In this document: positions 36,023 through 44,817 of the stretch, one piece after another | Numbering within the stretch: the first letter of the stretch is position 1 | Layout: each line of letters opens with the position of its first letter | NCBI RefSeq assembly: GCF_006716645.1 | Contig: NZ_VFPL01000001.1 | Span: forward strand, 1,798,001-1,862,000 | DNA length: 64,000 nt | Source: Arcticibacter tournemirensis | GTDB lineage: Bacteria; Bacteroidota; Bacteroidia; Sphingobacteriales; Sphingobacteriaceae | Direction: 5' to 3' | Translations under genes and position numbers: made by a program | Notes under the pieces: generated by a model | Told to the model about the DNA's origin: nothing | Databases searched by the model: none | Seen by the model: the letters and a program-made list of their open reading frames with translations, nothing else

Positions 36023-37218
36023 TACATCAGCCCAAAGAGCCATAGCGGTATCTTGTTACCGAACCCCGTTATTATTTCATCGGCTGCTATATAAGAATCC
36101 TTAATACCCTCGATTTGCTTTGCTGACTTACCCGGTCCGCCGATTTCGATTGTATATTTTCTGTCTACCAGAAAATCGCCTTTGGTTGCGTATTCAACTT
36201 CATGGCCTGCGTTCTTTAACTGATTAAGCAGAAAAGTTTCCCTGATAGTTCCGATATCGGGATTCGGCTTAAGCGCATAGCTCAGATTTGTATTCTCCAA
36301 ATATATTTTATCTGGCTTTTGCAATGCAGCAACTCCATTAGTTGGCCGGTTGATGAGATTTAACAGATGCGCACTCTGCAGGTGTTGCAAAAAGCTGTTA
36401 ACGGTATCCCTCCCGAGATTAAGTTTTTGGGCTAATGATGTAATATTAGGTTCAAACGGAGCCGATTCAGCTATTACTCCCAGTAGTTTCTTTATTTTAG
36501 CTGCGTGAGTAGATGAGTAATCCTTTATAAAAGCAAGGTCAAAAGATATGGAGGTATCAATTACCTGAAATAATCTTGTCAAATAATCTGCCTCTTTATT
36601 TTCAAGAGTGAAAGGCAGATAACCACTAATAAGATATTGCTTAAACAGCCTCAACGGTGTCTCTAATTGCTTGTTTATGTCAAAAGCAATTCCCGAATGG
36701 TTCGCAAGAATATCTTCCAGTGTTATCCGTGGTAATTTGATGCTATGAACCAGCTCTATGTACTCCCGTACCGACATTCCCGGAAGATTGTAGCTAAGCA
36801 CTCTTCTGCTCAAGTCTGATTCTCCCCTGTAGATATCGAGCGCTGAAGACGCTGTAAATACAATTTTCATTTTTGGGTAGCCATCGTATATGTTTTTTAG
36901 CTCCCGCGACCAGTTTTTATATTTGTGTACTTCATCGATGTATAAGATTCTTCCTCCGTGTTTATACCATTGGTCGGCAAGATCTAATAAAGTATTTGTG
37001 TAAAACCAGGGATGATCGGCTGTTACATATAAACTTATCGCGGGGTCTTCCGTTCCAAACTTAAGGTGCTGTAAAATAAGCGTCGTCTTACCCGAACCCC
37101 TCAATCCTTTTATAGCTATCATGCGCTGGTTCCATGGGATTACCTGGTACAGAAAGCGAAAGAAGTTCCCTTTTATATTCTCAAGTAAGTTATTCTGATA
37201 TTCTATAAGTGTTTCCAT
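36019..37218 (-). CDS. AAA-family ATPase with DUF4143 C-terminal domain
   Basis: 399 residues. The N-terminal AAA_14 ATPase has Walker A KGLRGSGKTTLILQH (about 37-51), Walker B ILYIDEVHKY (about 91-100), sensor-type VFTASSALDI, and an arginine stretch SDLSRRVLSY. The C-terminal half has a winged helix (ITSLAQKLNLGRDTVNSFLQ) and the DUF4143 restriction-endonuclease-like fold (EVEYATKGDFLVDRKYTIEIGG). These proteins are abundant in Bacteroidota, cellular role unsettled. Its promoter overlaps two identical palindromes. Its 3' end truncates a PIN toxin gene, so it looks recently acquired. Confidence 0.9.
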   Translation of the reverse strand: METLIEYQNNLLENIKGNFFRFLYQVIPWNQRMIAIKGLRGSGKTTLILQHLKFGTEDPAISLYVTADHPWFYTNTLLDLADQWYKHGGRILYIDEVHKYKNWSRELKNIYDGYPKMKIVFTASSALDIYRGESDLSRRVLSYNLPGMSVREYIELVHSIKLPRITLEDILANHSGIAFDINKQLETPLRLFKQYLISGYLPFTLENKEADYLTRLFQVIDTSISFDLAFIKDYSSTHAAKIKKLLGVIAESAPFEPNITSLAQKLNLGRDTVNSFLQHLQSAHLLNLINRPTNGVAALQKPDKIYLENTNLSYALKPNPDIGTIRETFLLNQLKNAGHEVEYATKGDFLVDRKYTIEIGGPGKSAKQIEGIKDSYIAADEIITGFGNKIPLWLFGLMY

Positions 37219-37237
37219 TGACTTGACCTCAAGTCAA
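37218..37237. promoter_or_regulatory. Palindromic operator copy 1 at the DUF4143 ATPase start
   Basis: TTGACTTGA-CC-TCAAGTCAA, perfect 9+2+9 palindrome that begins at the first base of the start codon and covers the predicted transcription start and the edge of the -7 element. Confidence 0.7.
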
Positions 37238-37265
37238 ATTTACAATAATATTGACTTGAAGTCAA
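37235..37265 (-). promoter_or_regulatory. Promoter of the DUF4143 ATPase gene
   Basis: Minus strand: TTG (37265-37263), 20 bases, TAAATTTG (37242-37235), ideal TAnnTTTG. The leader would be about 10 bases. Both palindromes overlap it. Confidence 0.55.
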
Positions 37266-37270
37266 GTCAA
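37251..37270. promoter_or_regulatory. Palindromic operator copy 2 at the DUF4143 ATPase promoter
   Basis: TTGACTTGA-AG-TCAAGTCAA, identical to copy 1 in both arms, different only in the two central bases, and flanked by an extra A/T pair. Centre-to-centre distance is 33 bases, about three helical turns. It covers the -33 element. Confidence 0.7.
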
Positions 37271-37272
37271 TA

Positions 37273-39642
37273 TTATTCATTCCTCAATACTTCCACAGGA
37301 TTAGTAAGTGCAGCTTTTATTACCCTGGCACTTATGGTTAGTAAAGTAACGAGCAGCACCACAGCGCCAGCCAATCCAAACATCCACCATTGCAGCTCCA
37401 TCCGGTAGGCAAAATCCTGAAGCCATTTGTTCACCAGATAAGCGCTCAAAGGAATAGCTATCAGTGAAGCCAGTGCAATTAAAGCGAAGAACCCCGAGGA
37501 AGTAAGCCGCACAATATCTGCAACCGAAGCGCCCAGAACCTTACGGACGCCAATTTCCTTAATCCGTTTCTGAATGCTAAGGCTCACCAGTCCAAATACC
37601 CCTGATAAAGAAAGCACGATAGAAAGCACTGAAAAGCCTATCAGCAGCCTCGTGAACTGTTGCTCACTTTTGTACATCGAATCAAATTCTGCATCCAGGA
37701 ACCAGTAGTCAAAGGGAAGATCGCTGTTTGATTCCCAGATCGACTTTATCTGTTTGATAAGCAGAGATGGATTTGAAGTGTACCTGACAGCGAGGTATTG
37801 ATACCCGCCCCACGGTTTGTTGGTGATGATCAGGGGTTCGATCCGGTCGTGCAGGGAAGTGAAGTTAAAGTCTTTCACTACTCCGATCACCCGGTGAGGA
37901 CCATCCCGTTCAATTATTTTTCCAACAGCGTTCTGCCATCCCAATTGTTTAGCAAGTGTTTCGTTGATAACATAGCCGTCCTCCTTTGTTCTCAATGCCT
38001 TCGAAAACCAGTCGCCAGAGTTGAGTTTTAAGCCAAAAGTCTTCAGCAGATCTTCATCGGCATCCAGCTGGTGGATCATCATAGACTGAGACTGGCCTTC
38101 AGCTAAAAAGCCATTCATGGTGATGCCGGAAGCCGGTATTTCTGAAACAGCCGAAGCCGTTTTTACAAAGCTAAGGTTCAAAACATCCTGCTTTATACGG
38201 GATGTCAGGTCGTCCTGCTTGTTATTGCCGGCAAGCGGGACTAAAACCACGTTTTCGCGGTCAATGCCCGTAGGGTGCGACTTTATAAAGCTCACCTGCT
38301 CATAAATAATGAATGTACAGGTTATTAAAGCAATGGATATGATAAACTGAAGGACAATTAGAGTTTTTCCGGTAGACCCTTTTTTTCCGCTGATTGCGGT
38401 CGCAGTTAAAGTATTCCTGATGGTTACCTTACGAAGATAGAAGCTGAGGTAGGCCCCGGCTCCGGCACTTATCACAATAAATACAATGCCCGCGATTAAA
38501 AGAAGCTTGCCGTTGAATAGTTCACCTGCAATAGACAGTTCTTTTCCTGTCAGCCTTGTAAATACAGGGGCCAGAGATAGAATTAAAATCAGAGCAATGG
38601 CGAAAGCCATGCACGTTGTTATTGCCGATTCAGTAAGCCACCTGAACGAAAGATGATTTTTGTCGGCTCCAAGAACTCTTCGTATTCCTATTTCCTTTAT
38701 TCTTGTGAACGACTGGGCTGTGCTGAAGTTTATATAATTGACACATGCAATAATGAGGATCAGAATGGCAACTGAACTAAAGATCGTTAGATTTCTGCTC
38801 AATGTTTCCGAGTTGTAATTAAATTTCAGATGTATATCTTTCAGCGGCTGCAGACTAGCCTCTGTTTTACTTCCATCTGATGCGTCGCTTTTATTAATAT
38901 GTCGCCACATGAAGGCGGGAAGTTCTTTTTCAAGAGCCGCCGCATTCTCCGGTTTATTAAGCAGAAGGTAGGTGGTATACCGGTATCCTCCCCGCCAGCT
39001 CATAAAGGCATCAGGATCAGAACTTAATGTTGAAAAAGAAAGAAGGGCTGTATACCGGATATCGGTATTGGAAGGAGCATCTTCAATTACCCCGGTTACC
39101 AAAAAGTCCTTTTTGCCGTTAAGGAGTACCGTCTTTCCGACTGCCTTTTGAATATCGCCAAAAAGTTTAACAGCCGTTGTTTTGTCGAGGACAATGGTGT
39201 TCGGCGCTTTTAATGCAGAAGACGGATGTCCCTCCAGAAGCCTGAATGAAAAAAGATTAAAGAAAGAAGAATCGGCGTAGTGCATTCCTTCTGTCTTAAA
39301 ACTGCGGTCACCGTAGCCGATGTACCTTTCACCGCTCCCCGCCATCCGGCAAAAGTCTTCAATACCCGAAAGCTCCGCTTTTGCATCCGGACCGAAGAGG
39401 GGCGAAAAGTCAGGGATCTCCCTGTCATACACCTTTCCCTGTTCCCAAAATGTAAAACCAGCCCTGAAGATCCGGTCGCCCTTTTTATGGAAGGTGTCGT
39501 ACTGGTTCTCGCTCTGGATATATAATGCTATTAATAAAACAGCAGCTATCCCTGCAGATAAACTAAGCAGGTTAATGCCTGATATCAGTTTATTGCGGAA
39601 TAAGATCCGTGCTGCAACCTTTATATAGTGAATGAAGAACAT
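37273..39642 (-). CDS. MacB/FtsX-type ABC transporter permease
   Basis: 789 residues with the double MacB-PCD/FtsX plan: helix about 19-42 (LISGINLLSLSAGIAAVLLIAL), periplasmic domain, helices about 280-430, second periplasmic domain, and C-terminal helices with IKEIGVRKVLGASVADIVRL. It is the most divergent of the tandem four, with tail NPVEVLRNE instead of NPVKSLR(S/T)E. It is the last gene of the permease row, 55 bases upstream of the DUF4143 ATPase, and separated from the next permease by a word-repeat tract. Confidence 0.93.
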   Translation of the reverse strand: MFFIHYIKVAARILFRNKLISGINLLSLSAGIAAVLLIALYIQSENQYDTFHKKGDRIFRAGFTFWEQGKVYDREIPDFSPLFGPDAKAELSGIEDFCRMAGSGERYIGYGDRSFKTEGMHYADSSFFNLFSFRLLEGHPSSALKAPNTIVLDKTTAVKLFGDIQKAVGKTVLLNGKKDFLVTGVIEDAPSNTDIRYTALLSFSTLSSDPDAFMSWRGGYRYTTYLLLNKPENAAALEKELPAFMWRHINKSDASDGSKTEASLQPLKDIHLKFNYNSETLSRNLTIFSSVAILILIIACVNYINFSTAQSFTRIKEIGIRRVLGADKNHLSFRWLTESAITTCMAFAIALILILSLAPVFTRLTGKELSIAGELFNGKLLLIAGIVFIVISAGAGAYLSFYLRKVTIRNTLTATAISGKKGSTGKTLIVLQFIISIALITCTFIIYEQVSFIKSHPTGIDRENVVLVPLAGNNKQDDLTSRIKQDVLNLSFVKTASAVSEIPASGITMNGFLAEGQSQSMMIHQLDADEDLLKTFGLKLNSGDWFSKALRTKEDGYVINETLAKQLGWQNAVGKIIERDGPHRVIGVVKDFNFTSLHDRIEPLIITNKPWGGYQYLAVRYTSNPSLLIKQIKSIWESNSDLPFDYWFLDAEFDSMYKSEQQFTRLLIGFSVLSIVLSLSGVFGLVSLSIQKRIKEIGVRKVLGASVADIVRLTSSGFFALIALASLIAIPLSAYLVNKWLQDFAYRMELQWWMFGLAGAVVLLVTLLTISARVIKAALTNPVEVLRNE

Positions 39643-39654
39643 AATCAGTTTCTA

Positions 39655-39786
39655 GCGATTGGCAATTGGCGATTGGCTATCAATAATCAGCTTTCAGAAA
39701 TCAGCTTTCAATCTCTTTCTGCCTCGTCATTTCTTGATACTTGATACTTGTGTCTTGCTACTTGACCCACAGCTACAACCCACAAT
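39655..39786. repeat. Composite word-repeat tract between permease genes
   Basis: Successive blocks: GGCAATTGGCGATTGGC, AATCAGCTTTCAGAAATCAG, CTTGATACTTGATACTTG, then CTACAACCCACAA. It ends at the permease stop at 39787. Confidence 0.75.
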
Positions 39787-42150
39787 TCATTCCGACCTCA
39801 GGCTTTTCACCGGATTCGCCAATGCGGCTTTAACCGCCTGAAAACTCACTGTAAGAAGTGCTACAATGATAGTGATCAGCCCGGCGAAAACAAACAAAGT
39901 CCAGTCGAGACTTATGCGATATTCGTAGTTCTCAAGCCACTTACCCAGGCTCCACCATGACAAGGGCACAGCGATAATTATAGAGATGACCACCAATTGA
40001 AGGAAATCCCTTGAGAGCAGCGTTGTTATACCTTGTACGCTGGCGCCTAATACTTTTCTTATTCCTATCTCTTTGGTTCTGAGTTCTGCAGCGTAAGTTG
40101 CAAGCCCAAATAAGCCAAGGCAGGAGATGATAATAGCCAGTCCGCCGAAGAGGTTTGCCAGCAATCCGAGTGTCTTTTCATTCTCAAACTTCTTTTCAAA
40201 ATCCTCATCCGTAAAATGAAGAACCGGTGGATAAGCAGGATTAATCGATTTAAGGATTTCCTCCATCTTCCTGACAGACGAGCTGATATTCTTTGCAGGA
40301 TTTAGCCTTACTGCAAGTACAGAGCTGCTTGATCCGCTGTAACTTAATACCATCGGTGCGACCTTCTGATAAGGCGATCCCCATATAAAATCCTTAATAA
40401 CTCCAATGACGGTAACCGGCGAGCCACCCGACTTAATAATACTTCCAACCGGACTCTTCAGTTTCATGATTTTAGCCGCCGTTTCATTTATTATTATAGT
40501 GGAAGAGCTTGTATCTGCAGCGTTTGCTCCTGAAAACTGACGGCCCTCTATAAGCTTAATTCCCGTGGTAGCGGTGAAATCGTTGCCCACGCGCAATACA
40601 TCTATTAAGACCTGTTCGTCAGGACGCTTTCCGGGCCATTCAAACCCCCATGTATTGTTGCCCGACTGGGTTATACTTTGAGAAAGGCCCGTACCCGAAA
40701 CAATTGCTCCCGCATTTTTTGCTTCCCGGATAAACAGGTCAGTGCTTTTCCCCAAATTTCCCTCAACCGGAATTTCCACCAGCCCTACTTTGTCGAATCC
40801 CGTAGGTTTATTCCGGATAAAGCTGATTTGCCTGTACACACACAGGGTGGCGGTAATAAGAAAGACAGCAAAGCCGAATTGAATAACAACAAGTACTTTT
40901 CGGAGCGAAAGTGTCCCTTTACTTGTTTTCAGTGCCCCTTTCAGAACTTTTACCGGTCGGAACGACGAAAGATAAAAAGCCGGGTAACTCCCCGAAACAA
41001 CGCCCGTTAGTACTGTAATTCCCACCAGGAATGCCCAGAAATACCATTGCGACCACGGCGCCGATAGCTGAATGCCGAGCAGGCGGTTGAAGTATGGCAG
41101 ACAAATAAAAAGTAGAATAACAGAGGTTATCATTGCGAATAGCGACAGGATAAGCGACTCACTCATAAATTGTGCTATCAGCGATTTTCTTGATGATCCG
41201 ATTGCCTTACGTATCCCTACTTCTTTTGCCCTCTCTTCCGATCTGGCAGTCGAAAGGTTCATGAAATTGATACACGCAATCAGCAGAATGCAGATGGCCA
41301 GGATCGAAAACTGACGTATCTGATCTATCATTCCTCCAACGGATTTTCCGTTTTCGAACTTCGACCATAAGTGGAGTTTTGCGAATGGAAACATAAAAGC
41401 TTCACCTTTATATCCGTTCTGGTTTTTATTGATCATCTTTTTGATGATCCCGTTAGCGGAGGAATAGTATTTTTCGTCTTTCAGCTGGACAAAAGTCTGG
41501 CAAAAATTGCTGCCCCAGCCGGCATTTTTAATCCAGGACTGCTCATTTTCAACAATGCTCCAGGGAAGAAAATAATCGAACCGGAACGTTGTATTCGTTG
41601 GAATGTTCTCTACAACGCCGGTTACCATGAGTTGCGTGGTGTCGTTTCTTCTGACCGTCTTTCCCATCGGATTGTCGTCTCCAAAGAGGTTGGCGGCCAG
41701 ATCCCGTGTAAGTACAATGGAATTGGGTTGTGCCAGGGCTTTTGCAGGCGAGCCACTTATAAATTTATAGTCGAACATTTCAAAGAAAGCAGGATCGGCA
41801 AAAAGTCCGTCCTTTTTTATTCCGCTTTCCTTATAACTGATTAAACCGCCGGCAGTATAACTCAGTACCCTTGCTGTTCTTTTTACACCCGGCACCTCGG
41901 TTGCTATAGTACCGGCGATAACCTTAGGCGTTGCCAGAAAAGTAAATATCTTGCCGTCGCCCTGTTGGTTGTTTTGCAGAACATAGATGTTTTCTATGCC
42001 GGTAAACTGTTTATCGTAGTTCCAATGGTGCCATACATATAGTAATAGCAACAAACAGCTTGTCATACCTAAAGCAAGCCCTCCTGCATTGATCACAGAG
42101 AATGCCTTCCGCTTTTTAATATTTCTCCAGGACGTTTTAAAATAGTTCAT
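39787..42150 (-). CDS. MacB/FtsX-type ABC transporter permease
   Basis: 787 residues, start NYFKTSWRNIKKRKAFSVIN followed by helix 1 (GLALGMTSCLLLLLYVW). Two periplasmic core domains alternate with helix triplets; the first triplet carries EERAKEVGIRKAIGSSRKSL and the last ELRTKEIGIRKVLGASVQGI, the two coupling helices that contact an ATPase. Tail NPVKSLRSE. It has no ATPase domain, so it depends on a separate ATPase, most simply the one at 47281-47958. Confidence 0.94.
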   Translation of the reverse strand: MNYFKTSWRNIKKRKAFSVINAGGLALGMTSCLLLLLYVWHHWNYDKQFTGIENIYVLQNNQQGDGKIFTFLATPKVIAGTIATEVPGVKRTARVLSYTAGGLISYKESGIKKDGLFADPAFFEMFDYKFISGSPAKALAQPNSIVLTRDLAANLFGDDNPMGKTVRRNDTTQLMVTGVVENIPTNTTFRFDYFLPWSIVENEQSWIKNAGWGSNFCQTFVQLKDEKYYSSANGIIKKMINKNQNGYKGEAFMFPFAKLHLWSKFENGKSVGGMIDQIRQFSILAICILLIACINFMNLSTARSEERAKEVGIRKAIGSSRKSLIAQFMSESLILSLFAMITSVILLFICLPYFNRLLGIQLSAPWSQWYFWAFLVGITVLTGVVSGSYPAFYLSSFRPVKVLKGALKTSKGTLSLRKVLVVIQFGFAVFLITATLCVYRQISFIRNKPTGFDKVGLVEIPVEGNLGKSTDLFIREAKNAGAIVSGTGLSQSITQSGNNTWGFEWPGKRPDEQVLIDVLRVGNDFTATTGIKLIEGRQFSGANAADTSSSTIIINETAAKIMKLKSPVGSIIKSGGSPVTVIGVIKDFIWGSPYQKVAPMVLSYSGSSSSVLAVRLNPAKNISSSVRKMEEILKSINPAYPPVLHFTDEDFEKKFENEKTLGLLANLFGGLAIIISCLGLFGLATYAAELRTKEIGIRKVLGASVQGITTLLSRDFLQLVVISIIIAVPLSWWSLGKWLENYEYRISLDWTLFVFAGLITIIVALLTVSFQAVKAALANPVKSLRSE

Positions 42151-42154
42151 GTTT

Positions 42155-42318
42155 TAGTATCAAGTATCAAGTATCTAGTATCAAGTATCAAGTATCAGGA
42201 TGTGTTAACCTTCTGCTGTCAGTTGTCAACAATCAGCTTCCTGTTAATCTCATAATTCATATCCCACAACTCATAATTCATAACTCCTGCAACCGCAACA
42301 TAGAACCCGCAACCCACA
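42155..42318. repeat. Composite word-repeat tract between permease genes
   Basis: Order of blocks: GTATCAAG words, a ATGTGTTAACCTTCTGCTG stretch with TGTCAG words, CATAATTCATAAC words, and CAACCCGCAACCC. The same order and linking sequence recur at 44690-44817, which indicates duplication of a whole permease-plus-spacer unit. Confidence 0.8.
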
Positions 42319-44682
42319 TTACTCCGTTCTCAGGCTCTTGACAGGATTTGCGAGCGCAGCTTTAACCGCCTTAAAACTGATTGTTAGCATAGCAATCAAC
42401 AGAGTAAGAACTCCGGCTATTGCAAAAATTTCCCAGCTTAGGGCGGTGCGGTAAGCGTATTGTTGCAGAAGCTTATTCAATGCCCACCATGCAGCCGGAA
42501 AGGAAATGGCACATGATATCAGTACAAGGATCAGGAAGTCTTTAGACAGCATTCCCACTATATGACTGATGCCCGCGCCCAGGGTTTTCCTGATGCCAAT
42601 CTCCTTAACCCTGCTTTCGGCAGTGAAGGTGATCAGGCCAAATAATCCAAGGCATGATATTAAAATAGTGATAATGGCAAAACTATTGAACAACATTCCG
42701 ATACGGATATCCGCCCGGTACATCTCGTTAAAAGTGTCGTCGAGGAACTTATACTTAAAGGGGAGGTCGCCATTGTATTGCGTCCAAACCTTTTTCAGAG
42801 CCGATATGGCTTTGGATGTATTCATGGCCGATGTTTTTACATACATGATATTCTTCCAGGTCGGGTTGTAGTAAAGTATTACCGGTTTTATGGTGTTGTG
42901 GAGATTCTGAAAGTGGAAATCTTTTACAACTCCGGCGATCGTTCCGTTCTGATCATGAAACTTAAACCGTTTTCCAACCGGATCACTTATTCCCATTGCT
43001 TTTACAGCTGTCTCATTCAATATAAAATTAGAGCTGTCAGCGCGTGTCCCTGTAAAGCCAGATCCGGCTACCAGCCTTAGATTCATTACCTTCAGGAAGT
43101 TTCTCTCAACAGGGTTTTGATTGATCATGAAGGTTTCATGGGCAGCCGTCTTACCATCCCATTCAGCATCGCCTGTCGAACTGTAACTATTCATAATATC
43201 CTCACCCGAAGATGTAATGTCTAGGATTTCCGGCCGGCTAAGAAGCTCGGACTTCGCCGCATCATAATGGTTGCCGATTTCATGCAGGTTCACCATCAGG
43301 ATGTTTTCTTTGTCGAAACCAAGATTTTTCTCCCGTATGTACTTTAGCTGCTTGCCGATAACAAACGTACTTATAATCAATATAACCGAAAGCGTGAACT
43401 GCAAAACGACGAGTATCTTGCGGATCGTCACATTTTTTCCGAAACCCGAAAGTTTGCCCCGTAGCGCTTCGATAGGTTTGAATGCGGTAAGGGTGATCGC
43501 AGGATAGATGCCGGCGAGCATCAGCGTGGCAACCAGGGTAAACAGATAAGTCAGCCAAACTTCAGCGCTGAACAACACAAAAGTCATGTGCTTACCGGCT
43601 ATGCTATTGTATAAGGGCATGATCAGAAAGATCAGTATGGTGGCGGTAACCATAGAGATTAGAAAGAGGAGAAGCGATTCGCTCATGAACTGAAGGAACA
43701 ACTGCACCTTCCCAGCACCCACTATTTTACGTAAACTAATCTCTTTCGCTCTTCTTATTGCTCTTGCGGTAATAAGATTGACATAAGTAATACAGGCTAT
43801 GAGGAGTATTACCATTGCAATAATGAAAAAGATCCTCACAGTAGCCATATCCTGGTCTTTCCCGTCGGCACTGTACAAATGGACTCTTTCTAACGGCTGC
43901 AGGACATAATTCAGGTTCCTCGTAAAGTTTCCCGGCTGAGCTTTCTGATGGATGCCGGTTAATTTCTTTGCTGCTGCCGCCGCGTTCGTATTTTCTTTCA
44001 GCAAAAAGTAGGTGTCGTAATTGTAATTGCCCCAGTTTTCATCAAGACTTTTCCAGTATCCTTTGCCATCATATTCACGTTCGAGAATGGTGAAAGGTAC
44101 GATAAGATCGAACCTGATAGAGGAGTTTGCCGGAATATCTTTCATTATGCCGGTTACCTGAAATCGTTCTCTGTCGTTGCCCTGAATTATCTTGCCTATT
44201 GGGCTTTCTTCGCCAAAAAACTTCTTTGCCGTGCTCTCCGATATTACCACAGACTGATTGTCGGGAAAAGGGTTTTTAGCATTGCCCTCAAGCAGGGTAA
44301 AGCTGAACATCGTAAAGAAAGACCGGTCTGCCAATCCGCATCGAAGGTCAAAATACTTCTTGTCCTTATACTGCAATTTATTAATCTCCCATAAGCCCGT
44401 CACGCGGCAGGCGTCGGCAATTTCCGGAACCTCTTGTTTCCCTTTGGTGGCGAGGGGAGCGGGGGTAGTCCAAATGTCAGTTTTTCCTTCCTTACTGAAC
44501 ATCGCCGATGCCTTATAGATCCGGTCAGCTTTTTTATGAAACCCATCGAAACTCAGCTCATCCTGAACCCATAAAAGCAGTAAAATGCAGGCGGCCAGGC
44601 TTACAGACAACCCTGTTATATTAATCAGGGAATATGTTTTGTTCGCAAGAAGATTGCGCCAGGCGGTTCTGAAATAATTCAT
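42319..44682 (-). CDS. MacB/FtsX-type ABC transporter permease
   Basis: 787 residues from the ATG at 44682 (an in-frame ATG seven codons upstream falls in repeat sequence). Start NYFRTAWRNLLANKTYSLIN, helix 1 GLSVSLAACILLLLWV, coupling helices RAKEISLRKIVGAGKVQL and VKEIGIRKTLGAGISHI, tail NPVKSLRTE. The start and the flanking spacers are closely related to the neighbouring permeases. Confidence 0.94.
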   Translation of the reverse strand: MNYFRTAWRNLLANKTYSLINITGLSVSLAACILLLLWVQDELSFDGFHKKADRIYKASAMFSKEGKTDIWTTPAPLATKGKQEVPEIADACRVTGLWEINKLQYKDKKYFDLRCGLADRSFFTMFSFTLLEGNAKNPFPDNQSVVISESTAKKFFGEESPIGKIIQGNDRERFQVTGIMKDIPANSSIRFDLIVPFTILEREYDGKGYWKSLDENWGNYNYDTYFLLKENTNAAAAAKKLTGIHQKAQPGNFTRNLNYVLQPLERVHLYSADGKDQDMATVRIFFIIAMVILLIACITYVNLITARAIRRAKEISLRKIVGAGKVQLFLQFMSESLLLFLISMVTATILIFLIMPLYNSIAGKHMTFVLFSAEVWLTYLFTLVATLMLAGIYPAITLTAFKPIEALRGKLSGFGKNVTIRKILVVLQFTLSVILIISTFVIGKQLKYIREKNLGFDKENILMVNLHEIGNHYDAAKSELLSRPEILDITSSGEDIMNSYSSTGDAEWDGKTAAHETFMINQNPVERNFLKVMNLRLVAGSGFTGTRADSSNFILNETAVKAMGISDPVGKRFKFHDQNGTIAGVVKDFHFQNLHNTIKPVILYYNPTWKNIMYVKTSAMNTSKAISALKKVWTQYNGDLPFKYKFLDDTFNEMYRADIRIGMLFNSFAIITILISCLGLFGLITFTAESRVKEIGIRKTLGAGISHIVGMLSKDFLILVLISCAISFPAAWWALNKLLQQYAYRTALSWEIFAIAGVLTLLIAMLTISFKAVKAALANPVKSLRTE

Positions 44683-44689
44683 GTTTTTT

Positions 44690-44817
44690 GTATCAAGTAT
44701 CAAGATGTGTTAGCCTTCAGCTGTCAGTTTTCGGCTTCCTGTTAACCCTGCAATTCATAATTCATAACCCATAATTCATAACTCTCACAACCCGCAACAC
44801 AGAACCCGCAACCCGCA
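44690..44817. repeat. Composite word-repeat tract between permease genes
   Basis: GTATCAAG words, ATGTGTTAGCCTTCAGCTG with TGTCAG words, TTCATAATTCATAAC words, then CAACCCGCAACACAG and CCCGCAACCCGC, ending at the stop at 44818. It is a diverged copy of 42155-42318. Confidence 0.8.
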
